Shown here in pieces: positions 19,396 to 26,892 of a stretch of 64,000 nucleotides of DNA. A program made the translations under genes and the position numbers. Numbering within the stretch: position 1 is the first letter of the stretch; every line of letters starts with the position of its first letter. This DNA is from Sphingomonas sp. Leaf343 (GTDB lineage: Bacteria; Pseudomonadota; Alphaproteobacteria; Sphingomonadales; Sphingomonadaceae), in the NCBI RefSeq assembly GCF_001423765.1, contig NZ_LMPG01000001.1, positions 502,073-566,072 of the forward strand, given 5' to 3'. The notes under the pieces were generated by a model. It was given only the letters and a program-made list of their open reading frames with translations, was not told the DNA's origin and did no database searches.

Positions 19396-20784
19396 ATGCA
19401 CAGCGGCAAATCCTCTTTCTTCGTCGGCATCGGCGGGTCCGGCATGATGCCGCTGGCGATGATCGTCCGCGCGCGCGGCGGCATCGTCGCGGGTTCCGAT
19501 CGCGGCCTCGATCAGGGGCGCACCTCCGCCAAGTTCGACGCGCTCCGCGCCGCCGGCATCGCGCTGTTCCCGCAGGACGGCAGCGGCGTCACCTCCGCGG
19601 ATCAGGTCGTCATCGCGTCCGCGGCGGTGGAGGCTAGCGTGCCCGACATCGTTGCCGCCGACCGGCTCGGCTGCACGCGCATGACCCGCGCACATGTCAA
19701 TGCCGGCCTGTTCAACGACGCGGCGCTGCCGATCGGGGTCGCCGGCACCAGCGGCAAGTCCACCGTTACCGGCATGATCGGGTATATCCTGCATACGCTC
19801 GGCCGCGATCCGACGGTCATGAACGGCGCGGTCATGAAGGATTTCGCCACCCCCGACGCCCCCTTCGCCAGCGCCCTGGTCGGCCGTGGCGACGCCTTCG
19901 TCAGCGAAGTCGACGAGAGCGACGGCTCGATCGTCCTGTACCGCCCGGCAGTCGCGGTGCTCAACAACGTCACGCTCGATCACAAGGGGCTGGACGAACT
20001 CCGCCAGCTTTTCGGCGACTTTGCCCACGCCGCCCGCCACGTCGTCGCGAACGCCGGCGATGCGGAAACCGCCGCGCTGCTCGCGACGCTGCCGCAGGAC
20101 CGGCTCACCACCTTCGCAGTAGAAGGCGAGGGCGATCTCGTCGCCCGCAACCTGTCGCCCGAACCGTTCGCAATCTCTTTCGATCTGGTTGGCGCAGCAG
20201 GCCGCCACCGCATCCGCCTCTCCGTCCCGGGCCGCCACAATGTCTCCAACGCCCTCGCCGCGATCGGCGCGTGCATCGCGGCGGGAGTCCCGTTCGCCGA
20301 CGCCGCCCGCGCGATCGAGGGTTTCACCGGCCTCCGCCGCCGCTTCGACGTCGTCGGGCAGGCGAACGGCATCGCTGTGATAGACGATTTCGGCCACAAC
20401 CCGGACAAGATCGCCGCCACGCTCGATACGTTGCACGCGCATCCCGGTCGCCTGCTGCTCCTCTTCCAGCCGCACGGCTACGGCCCGCTGAAGCAGATGG
20501 GTCGCGAACTCGCGCAGACCTTCGTGGACCATCTCGGCCCCGAGGACGTGCTGACGATCCCCGACCCGGCCTATTTCGGCGGCACCGTCACGCGCGAGGT
20601 CGGCAGCGCCGACATCGTCGCCCGCATCGCCGCCGCCGGCCGAACCGCCCATCACGATCCCGAGCGCGCAGACGCCGCCGCGCGGCTCGTCGCGCTTGCC
20701 CGTCCCGGCGACCGCATCGTGGTCATGGGCGCCCGCGACGATACGCTGAGCGGATTGGCCGCGGACATGCTGGCAAACCTGTAA
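19396..20784 (+). CDS. mpl: Mur ligase family protein, Mpl-type UDP-MurNAc:tripeptide ligase
   Basis: 462 residues with the Mur-ligase layout: an N-terminal UDP-binding domain ([22 protein letters not shown]), a central ATP-binding domain with the P-loop [13 protein letters not shown], and a C-terminal domain ([26 protein letters not shown]). The FGHNPDKI segment and the IGGSGM start fit the Mpl/MurC group. MurC itself is normally in the dcw cluster, so Mpl, which attaches recycled tripeptide to UDP-MurNAc, is the better reading, supported by the divergent LD-carboxypeptidase. MurC-like activity on another amino acid cannot be excluded. Confidence 0.8.
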   Translation: MHSGKSSFFVGIGGSGMMPLAMIVRARGGIVAGSDRGLDQGRTSAKFDALRAAGIALFPQDGSGVTSADQVVIASAAVEASVPDIVAADRLGCTRMTRAHVNAGLFNDAALPIGVAGTSGKSTVTGMIGYILHTLGRDPTVMNGAVMKDFATPDAPFASALVGRGDAFVSEVDESDGSIVLYRPAVAVLNNVTLDHKGLDELRQLFGDFAHAARHVVANAGDAETAALLATLPQDRLTTFAVEGEGDLVARNLSPEPFAISFDLVGAAGRHRIRLSVPGRHNVSNALAAIGACIAAGVPFADAARAIEGFTGLRRRFDVVGQANGIAVIDDFGHNPDKIAATLDTLHAHPGRLLLLFQPHGYGPLKQMGRELAQTFVDHLGPEDVLTIPDPAYFGGTVTREVGSADIVARIAAAGRTAHHDPERADAAARLVALARPGDRIVVMGARDDTLSGLAADMLANL

Positions 20785-20913
20785 ATCCTCTCCTTGCAGG
20801 CGAGGACCAAAGCGGCCCTTGAATCCTCCCCTCTTCAAGGGGAGGAGCGACAGCCAGCGCTGGATCACTCAGCGCCTTCCGTCTACGCTCGCTCGCAAAG
20901 GAGCAGACCGGCG

Positions 20914-21150
20914 ATGAACCCCTTTACCGACCACCCCGCCACTGTCGGCGAAAGCTACGGCCAGCATTTCCGCGTCGCCACCCGCTTCGGCCTGCGCATG
21001 ATCGCGGGCGGCATCGGTGCGGTGATCCACGGCATCTTCCCGTTTCTCTGCACCACCACCGGCAGCCGTGCGATCAAGACGCTGCACGGCGAGATCGTCG
21101 CCAAGCGCGACGGTGAAGTGCAGACCCGTTCGGTCGAATTCATCATCTGA
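20914..21150 (+). CDS. Small membrane protein, DUF6356-like
   Basis: 78 residues from the ATG at 20914 (AAAGGAG about 11 bases upstream). It starts MNPFTDHPATVGESYGQHF and has one hydrophobic stretch, IAGGIGAVIHGIFPFLC, that could span or lie on the membrane. This pattern, with an HP..(G)xSY opening and HG(I/L)FPF in the middle, matches the DUF6356 proteins of sphingomonads as I know them. The function is unknown. It is followed by a palindromic repeat and then a gap of about 160 bases before the hydrolase gene. Confidence 0.75.
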   Translation: MNPFTDHPATVGESYGQHFRVATRFGLRMIAGGIGAVIHGIFPFLCTTTGSRAIKTLHGEIVAKRDGEVQTRSVEFII

Positions 21151-21167
21151 CCGGACGCCAACTGCCG

Positions 21168-21250
21168 TGCTCCCGCGAAGGCGGGAGCCCAGTATGTCAT
21201 GCGCAGGCGCACGCTCTTCGAACCACCGGGCTCCCGCCTCCGCGGTAGCG
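21168..21250. repeat. Palindromic intergenic repeat, copy 3 (degenerate)
   Basis: The left arm CTCCCGCGAAGGCGGGAGCC at 21170-21189 continues to CCAG. The right arm CGGGCTCCCGCCTCCGCGG is imperfect. It lies just downstream of the DUF6356-like gene. Confidence 0.65.
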
Positions 21251-21357
21251 CGAGAACGGCGAACACTGTCCTACATCGCCTGCCGCAGCTACACCGGCCC
21301 TCATGCGCTCCACCCCGACACCGCCCGAAGATCGCCCCGATGTCAGTCCCGTCGTAC

Positions 21358-21393
21358 CGAAGTGGAGGCCGACGCACCGACGCCTCCACTTTC
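21358..21393. repeat. Hairpin upstream of the alpha/beta hydrolase gene
   Basis: AGTGGAGGC and GCCTCCACT pair around a CGACGCACCGAC loop, with GAA/TTC extending the stem imperfectly. It ends about 23 bases before the ATG and could influence translation of the hydrolase or end the upstream transcript. Confidence 0.5.
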
Positions 21394-21415
21394 TCCACTT
21401 CGCCCGGAATCCAGC

Positions 21416-22138
21416 ATGACCCAGCCGCACCGACTCGCCTTCCATCACACCGCCGGCACCGGCCCGACGATCGTCTTCCTGCCCGGATACGCGTCGGACA
21501 TGCAGGGATCGAAGGCGCTGGCGCTCGAGGCATGGTCGAAGGCGAACGGCCGCGCCTTCCTGCGCTTCGATTATGCCGGCTGCGGCCAGTCGGAGGGGGA
21601 TTTCAAGGATCAGACGCTCGCCGGCTGGCTGGGCGACGTGCTGGCGATGCTGGACGAGGTCGCGAAAGATCCGGTCGTGCTGGTCGGCTCGTCGATGGGC
21701 GGCTGGCTGATGCTGCTCGCGGCGAAGGCGCGGCCCGATCAGGTGAAGGCGATGGTCGGCATCGCGCCCGCGCCGGATTTCACCGACTGGGGCTTCACGA
21801 TGGACGAGAAGATGGCGATGCTCCAGACCGGTCGCCTCGAACGGCCCAACCCCTATGGTCCGCTGCCGACGCTCTACACCCGCGCCTTCTGGTCGTCGGG
21901 GGAGGCGAACCGGCTGATGTTCGGGATGATCCCGTTCGCGGGACCGGTCCGGCTGCTCCACGGCCAGCAGGACAAGGAGGTTTCGTACCAGCGCACGATC
22001 CGGCTGGCGGAGCTGATCGCGAACGACGACGTGCAGATCACCCTCGTCAAGGACGGCGACCACCGCCTGTCGCGCGACGCCGATCTCGCGCTCCTGATCC
22101 GAGCCGTCGGCGATGTCGCGGACCTTGTTTCGGCCTGA
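21416..22138 (+). CDS. Alpha/beta hydrolase
   Basis: 240 residues with the alpha/beta-hydrolase fold. The oxyanion region is FLPGYASDM, the nucleophile elbow GSSMGGW, the acid Asp in [10 protein letters not shown] and the His in VKDGDHRLS. No signal peptide. The sequence style resembles ABHD10-type serine hydrolases (thioesterase or esterase); the substrate is not predictable. It lies 35 bases upstream of gloA in the same direction, so it may be co-transcribed with the glyoxalase genes. Confidence 0.87.
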   Translation: MTQPHRLAFHHTAGTGPTIVFLPGYASDMQGSKALALEAWSKANGRAFLRFDYAGCGQSEGDFKDQTLAGWLGDVLAMLDEVAKDPVVLVGSSMGGWLMLLAAKARPDQVKAMVGIAPAPDFTDWGFTMDEKMAMLQTGRLERPNPYGPLPTLYTRAFWSSGEANRLMFGMIPFAGPVRLLHGQQDKEVSYQRTIRLAELIANDDVQITLVKDGDHRLSRDADLALLIRAVGDVADLVSA

Positions 22139-22173
22139 TCCGTTCCGCTCCCGACCTTCCACGGAGTTCTCGC

Positions 22174-22608
22174 GTGAAATACCTCCACACCATGATCCGC
22201 GTCACCGATCCGGACAAGACGATCGCCTTTTTCGAACTGCTCGGCCTGAAGGAGGTGCGGCGACTGGAGAGCGAGAAAGGCCGCTACACGTTGATTTTCC
22301 TCGCCGCCGACGCCGACATGAACGCCCCCGGCGAACGCGCCGAGGCGGAGGTCGAGCTGACCTACAACTGGGACCCGGAGGACTATTCGGGCGGACGCAA
22401 TTTCGGGCATCTCGCCTACCGTGTCGAGGATATCTACGCGACCTGCCAGCGGCTGATGGATGGCGGCGTCACGATCAACCGCCCGCCGCGCGACGGCCAC
22501 ATGGCGTTCGTGAAGACGCCCGACGGCATCTCGATCGAGCTGCTGCAGGACGGCACGCTCGAACCGGCCGAGCCGTGGGTATCGATGCCGAACACCGGGA
22601 CCTGGTGA
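22174..22608 (+). CDS. gloA: Lactoylglutathione lyase (glyoxalase I), GTG start
   Basis: Isomerises the methylglyoxal-glutathione hemithioacetal to S-lactoylglutathione. 144 residues beginning with GTG ([12 protein letters not shown]), chosen because ACGGAG lies seven bases upstream and the His at position 5 is a metal ligand. The other expected ligands are E61 (VELTYNWD), H79 (FGHLAYRV) and E122 (ISIELLQ). One base separates its stop from gloB, so both steps of methylglyoxal detoxification are encoded together. Confidence 0.93.
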   Translation: MKYLHTMIRVTDPDKTIAFFELLGLKEVRRLESEKGRYTLIFLAADADMNAPGERAEAEVELTYNWDPEDYSGGRNFGHLAYRVEDIYATCQRLMDGGVTINRPPRDGHMAFVKTPDGISIELLQDGTLEPAEPWVSMPNTGTW

Positions 22609-22609
22609 C

Positions 22610-23341
22610 ATGCCGGGCCTCGACATCGTGCGGGTGCCGGTCCTGACGGACAATTATGCCTGGCTGATCCACGACCCGAAGACGGGCGAGGTGGCGGTGG
22701 TCGATCCGGGCGAGGCCGCCCCCGTTCTCGCCGCCGCGAAGGAACGCGACTGGACGATCGACCAGGTCTGGACGACGCACTGGCACCCCGATCACACCGG
22801 CGGCAACGCGGAGATGAAGGCCGCCGGCGCCACGATCACCGGGCCGGGCGCCGAGGCCGCGAAGATCCCGACGCTCGACACGCAGGTGGGGGAGGGCGAC
22901 GTCATCCGTATCGGGAGCCACACCGGTCACGTCCTGTCCGTGCCCGGTCACACCGCCGGCCATATCGCCTTCCATTTCGCGGACGATGGTCTGATCTTTA
23001 CCGGCGACACGCTGTTCGCGATGGGCTGCGGCCGGTTGTTCGAAGGGACGCCGGCGCAGATGTGGCGCAACATGGAACGCTATGCCGCGATGCCCGACGA
23101 GACGAAGGTCTATTGTGGCCACGAATATACCGTCTCCAACGCCGCCTTCGCCGCCCATGTCGATCCCGGCAACGACGCGGTGACCCGGCGCAAGGCTGCG
23201 GTCGAGGCGCAACGCACGGCCGGCGAGGCGACCATACCCTTCTCGATCGGCGAGGAGCGTGCGACCAATCCGTTCCTGCGCGCCGGCAGCGCCGAACGGC
23301 TGGGCGAGTTGCGGGGCATGAAGGATGATTTCCGCGGATGA
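22610..23341 (+). CDS. gloB: Hydroxyacylglutathione hydrolase (glyoxalase II)
   Basis: Hydrolyses S-lactoylglutathione to D-lactate and glutathione. 243 residues with the metallo-beta-lactamase metal motif THWHPDHTGG, the second-site histidines in VPGHTAGH and CGHEYT, and FTGDTLFAMGCGR. The C-terminal glyoxalase II domain ends with NPFLRAGSAERLGELRG. It is translationally adjacent to gloA (one-base gap). A complete gene. Confidence 0.95.
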   Translation: MPGLDIVRVPVLTDNYAWLIHDPKTGEVAVVDPGEAAPVLAAAKERDWTIDQVWTTHWHPDHTGGNAEMKAAGATITGPGAEAAKIPTLDTQVGEGDVIRIGSHTGHVLSVPGHTAGHIAFHFADDGLIFTGDTLFAMGCGRLFEGTPAQMWRNMERYAAMPDETKVYCGHEYTVSNAAFAAHVDPGNDAVTRRKAAVEAQRTAGEATIPFSIGEERATNPFLRAGSAERLGELRGMKDDFRG

Positions 23342-23368
23342 TGCGGTGGCGGTGTGGAGGATGATGCG

Positions 23369-23785
23369 ATGAAGTTCCTGATCCCGATCGCCGCGCCCCT
23401 CCTGCTCGGGGCCTGCGCCGCGACCCCCGCCGAAACCGCGCGCGCCACCGCCGTCGCGCAAGGCGATGCGAACCGGCTCGCCAAGGTGCTGGCGGGCTTC
23501 GTTCCCGGCCGCAAGACGACCTGCATCCCGTCGATGCGGTCGTCGCGGACGGAGGTGTACGGCCCGACGCTGATCGTCCGCGACAGCGTCGGCAGCAGCC
23601 CGGTCTACGTCGCCGACACCGGCGGCGGGTGCGAGCGGGCGGCGCGCGGCGACATCATCGTCACCGTCCGCTCGCTCGGGCAGATGTGTTCCGGCGACAT
23701 CATCCAGACCCGCGACCAGAACCAGGGATTCTTCACCGGCAGTTGCTCGCCGGGCGAGTTCACCGAATATCGAAAGGCGAAATGA
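23369..23785 (+). CDS. Putative lipoprotein, DUF6491-like
   Basis: 138 residues. The start MKFLIPIAAPLLLGACAAT forms a lipoprotein signal peptide with lipobox LGAC, so the protein is probably anchored in the outer membrane. GGAGG lies eight bases before the ATG at 23369. The mature part has four cysteines, in TTCIP, GGGCER, GQMCSGDII and GSCSPGEF, a pattern I associate with DUF6491 proteins; the role is unknown. Its stop overlaps the start of the next gene (ATGA), whose product has the same cysteine layout, so the pair looks like a tandem duplication. Confidence 0.78.
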   Translation: MKFLIPIAAPLLLGACAATPAETARATAVAQGDANRLAKVLAGFVPGRKTTCIPSMRSSRTEVYGPTLIVRDSVGSSPVYVADTGGGCERAARGDIIVTVRSLGQMCSGDIIQTRDQNQGFFTGSCSPGEFTEYRKAK

Positions 23786-24141
23786 TGCGCGTCCTGATCC
23801 TCGCCGCGCTGGCGCTGCCCCTGCTCGCCGCCAAGTCCGACCCGCTCGCCGGCCGCGTCGCCGGCCCGCCGCAACGCTGCATCTCGCTGATGTCCCAACA
23901 GGGTCTCTACATAGCCGACGAGAACCTGATCCTCGCACAGCAGAGCGGCCGTCGCATTTGGCGCGCGAACACCGTCGGGCGATGCTCGATGCAGTCGCTC
24001 GATACGCTGATCGTCGACGTGTACGGCAGTCAGGTCTGCCGCAACGACCGATACCGCGTGCTGCGGACCGGTACGTCGATCCCCGGACCTTATTGCCGGT
24101 TCGAAAGCTTCACCCCCTACGAAAAACCGCCGAAGAACTAG
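23782..24141 (+). CDS. Small exported protein, paralogue of the preceding DUF6491-like gene
   Basis: 119 residues. The N-terminal hydrophobic stretch MMRVLILAALALPLLAAK looks like a signal peptide without a lipobox cysteine. The mature region has cysteines in QRCISL, GRCSMQ, SQVCRNDRYRV and GPYCRFESF, spaced like those of the upstream lipoprotein, so it is probably a diverged copy. It overlaps the upstream stop by ATGA. Its TAG stop overlaps the glnD stop in a CTAG tetramer. Function unknown. Confidence 0.75.
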   Translation: MMRVLILAALALPLLAAKSDPLAGRVAGPPQRCISLMSQQGLYIADENLILAQQSGRRIWRANTVGRCSMQSLDTLIVDVYGSQVCRNDRYRVLRTGTSIPGPYCRFESFTPYEKPPKN

Positions 24142-26858
24142 GCGGCCAGTTCGATCGCCTCGCCTGACGCGGCATTCACCAGCCGCTTCTCCAGCGTCTT
24201 CAGCCGCTGCGCCGCCGTGATCCTGTCGCCGGTCAGGTCGGTCAGGTAGAACGTATCGACCGCGCGCTCGCCGTACGTCGCGACATGCGCCGAGTGGATC
24301 GTCACCTTCGACTGGAACAGCGCCTGCGCCAGTTGATGCAGCAGGGCGGGCCGGTCGCGCGCGTTGACCTCGACCACCGTGAACCGGTTCGACGCCTTGT
24401 TGTCGATCAGCACGTTGGGCTGGATCGCGAACGCATCCGCCCGCGGCCGCACCGCCGGCTTGGCGGTCAATCTGTCCGCGAGCTTGCTACGGTTCGCCAG
24501 CGCATCCTCGATCGCGGCCTTCAACCGCGTCAACTGGCTGGCATCCGCGAACGGCCGCCCCAGCGGGTCCTGCACGAGGAAATTGTCGATCGCCATCCCG
24601 TCGCGAGTCGTGTGAATGCGCGCGTCGATGATGTTCCCCCCCGCCAGACTGATCGCGCCGGCGATGCGATAGAACAGCCCCGGATGATCGGCCGCGTGGA
24701 TTGTCACCAGCGTCGCGCCGCGTTCCGGATAGACCTGCGCATCGATCGACAGTGGCGTGTCGGCCGCGGTCATCGCCCGCGCATTGTGCGCCAGAACGTC
24801 GTCCGGCTCCGCGATCCAGTACGCCTCGGGCAGGCGGCGGACATGCTTCGCCAGCGCCACGTCGCTCCAGCCCATCGCCGCCTGCAAGCGTGCCTGCTTC
24901 TCCGCGATCCGCTCGCTGCGCCCGCGCTGCTTGTGCCCGAGCCGCAGTACCTCCTCCGCGGCATGGAACAGGTCGGCCAGCAACTGCCGCTTCCACCCGT
25001 TCCACGTCCCCGGGCCGACCGCGCGGATGTCGACGATCGTCAACACCAGCAGCAGCCGCAATCGCTCCGGCGACGCCACCGTCTCGCAGAAATCGAGGAT
25101 CGTCTTGAAGTCCGACAGGTCGCGCTTGAACGCCGTCGCGGACATCAGCAGATGATGCCGCACCAGCCACGCCACCGTCTCGGTCTCCGCCGGGTTCAGC
25201 CCGAACCGCGGTGCCAGCCGCAGCGCCACCTCCGCCCCCAGGATCGAGTGGTCGCCGCCACGCCCCTTGGCGATGTCGTGGCACAACACCGCCACGCGTA
25301 ACGCCCGCCGCGAGACCGTCTGACCGATGATCGCCGTGGCGAGCGGATGATCCTCCTTCAATGTCCCTGCCTCGATCCGCGCGAGCAGGCCGATCGCCTG
25401 GATCGTATGTTCGTCGACGGTAAAGTGATGATACATGTCGAACTGCATCTGCGCGACGACCCGGCCGAAATCGGGCACGAACCGGCCGAACACGCCGGCT
25501 TCGTTCATCCAGCGCAGCACCAGCTCGGGATCGCGCGGGCTGCACAGCACGTCGAGGAACAGCGCATTGGCACGCGGATCGCGGCGGATGCCGTCGACCA
25601 GCTTCGCGTCGCGCGCGGCGGCGCGCATGGCCAGCGGGTGGATCTCGATCTCGTTGGCATCCGCCAGCGCGAAGATTTCGATCAGCCGCACCGGATCCTC
25701 GGCGAAGAACTGGTCGCCGGGCAGGCCCAGTCGCCCCCGATCCAGCACGAATCCCTTCAGCCGTTTCGGACTGCGGCGGATACCGGGAAAGCCGAACCGC
25801 CGCCCCCGCGCCGCGAACCGCTCGTCCAGATGCGCGAGGAACACGCCGGTCAGCGTGCCGACGGTCTTCGCATGCAGGAAGTAGAGCTGCATGAACCGTT
25901 CGACCGCCGGCTTGCCCGCCGCATCACGAAACCGCATCCGCGCCGCGACCTCCCGCTGCACGTCGAACGTCAGGCGGTCTTCGGCCCTGCCGGTGATGAC
26001 GTGCAGGTGGCATCGCACCGCCCACAGGAACTCGTCGGCGCGGTGGAACAACCGATATTCGGCGGACGTGAACAACCCGACATCGACCAATTGCCGCGCC
26101 CGCTCCACGTCATAGACGTATTTGCCGATCCAGAAGAGCGCGTGCAGGTCGCGGAGCGATCCCTTGCCCTCCTTGACGTTGGGTTCGACCACATAGCGGG
26201 TATCGCCCATCCGCCGGTGTCGCGCGTCGCGCTCAGCCAGCTTGTCGGCGATGAACTGGCGCTCGGTGCCGCGCTGCACCTCGTCGGAGAAGCGCCTTTC
26301 GGCTTCGTCTGCCAGCGCCTGATCGCCGACGACGAACCGCCCTTCGAGCAAGGCGGTACGCACCGTCACGTCGGCCTTGGACTGCCGGATCATCTCATCC
26401 AGCGAACGGCTGGAATGGCCGACCTTCAGCTTCAGGTCCCACAGCGCGTACAGCACCGTCTCCACCACCTTGGCGGCGCGGGGCGAGGGCGTGTCGCGCG
26501 TGAGGAAGCCGATATCGATATCGGAATGCGCCGCCATCTCGCCGCGCCCGTAGCCGCCGACCGCCATGACCGCGATCGGCTCGCGCTCGTCCGGATGCAG
26601 CCGCAAGGCGACCGCGAACAGGATCTGCAGGATGCGATCGATCAGATACGCCTGCGCCGCTGCCGCTTCCAGCCCGCGCGTCGGCCGCTCGGCCAGCCGA
26701 CGCGCGATCTCCTCGCGTCCGGCGTCCAGAGCATCGCGCAGCAGCGTGGTCGCGGCGACCGGAAGCTGGTCGATCGGCAACGCCGCCACGGCTTCGGCGA
26801 GCGCGCGCCGATCGACGATCGCCTTGCGGTTGGACAGACTTTCGAAGCGATAGGTCAT
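24138..26858 (-). CDS. glnD: PII uridylyltransferase / uridylyl-removing enzyme
   Basis: Bifunctional sensor of glutamine that adds or removes UMP on PII proteins and so controls nitrogen assimilation. The 906 residues comprise a nucleotidyltransferase domain with VGGYGRGEMAAHSDIDIGF near residue 100, a central HD domain (VLCHDIAKGRGGDHS) near residue 515, and two C-terminal ACT domains (VTIHAADHPGLFYRIAG; VVEVNARDRPALLHQL). Complete length. It lies 34 bases downstream of mutS on the same strand, so it may be co-transcribed with it. Confidence 0.97.
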   Translation of the reverse strand: MTYRFESLSNRKAIVDRRALAEAVAALPIDQLPVAATTLLRDALDAGREEIARRLAERPTRGLEAAAAQAYLIDRILQILFAVALRLHPDEREPIAVMAVGGYGRGEMAAHSDIDIGFLTRDTPSPRAAKVVETVLYALWDLKLKVGHSSRSLDEMIRQSKADVTVRTALLEGRFVVGDQALADEAERRFSDEVQRGTERQFIADKLAERDARHRRMGDTRYVVEPNVKEGKGSLRDLHALFWIGKYVYDVERARQLVDVGLFTSAEYRLFHRADEFLWAVRCHLHVITGRAEDRLTFDVQREVAARMRFRDAAGKPAVERFMQLYFLHAKTVGTLTGVFLAHLDERFAARGRRFGFPGIRRSPKRLKGFVLDRGRLGLPGDQFFAEDPVRLIEIFALADANEIEIHPLAMRAAARDAKLVDGIRRDPRANALFLDVLCSPRDPELVLRWMNEAGVFGRFVPDFGRVVAQMQFDMYHHFTVDEHTIQAIGLLARIEAGTLKEDHPLATAIIGQTVSRRALRVAVLCHDIAKGRGGDHSILGAEVALRLAPRFGLNPAETETVAWLVRHHLLMSATAFKRDLSDFKTILDFCETVASPERLRLLLVLTIVDIRAVGPGTWNGWKRQLLADLFHAAEEVLRLGHKQRGRSERIAEKQARLQAAMGWSDVALAKHVRRLPEAYWIAEPDDVLAHNARAMTAADTPLSIDAQVYPERGATLVTIHAADHPGLFYRIAGAISLAGGNIIDARIHTTRDGMAIDNFLVQDPLGRPFADASQLTRLKAAIEDALANRSKLADRLTAKPAVRPRADAFAIQPNVLIDNKASNRFTVVEVNARDRPALLHQLAQALFQSKVTIHSAHVATYGERAVDTFYLTDLTGDRITAAQRLKTLEKRLVNAASGEAIELAA

Positions 26859-26892
26859 TGCGATGCTACATGGCCGTTCGCCGCCGACAGCG

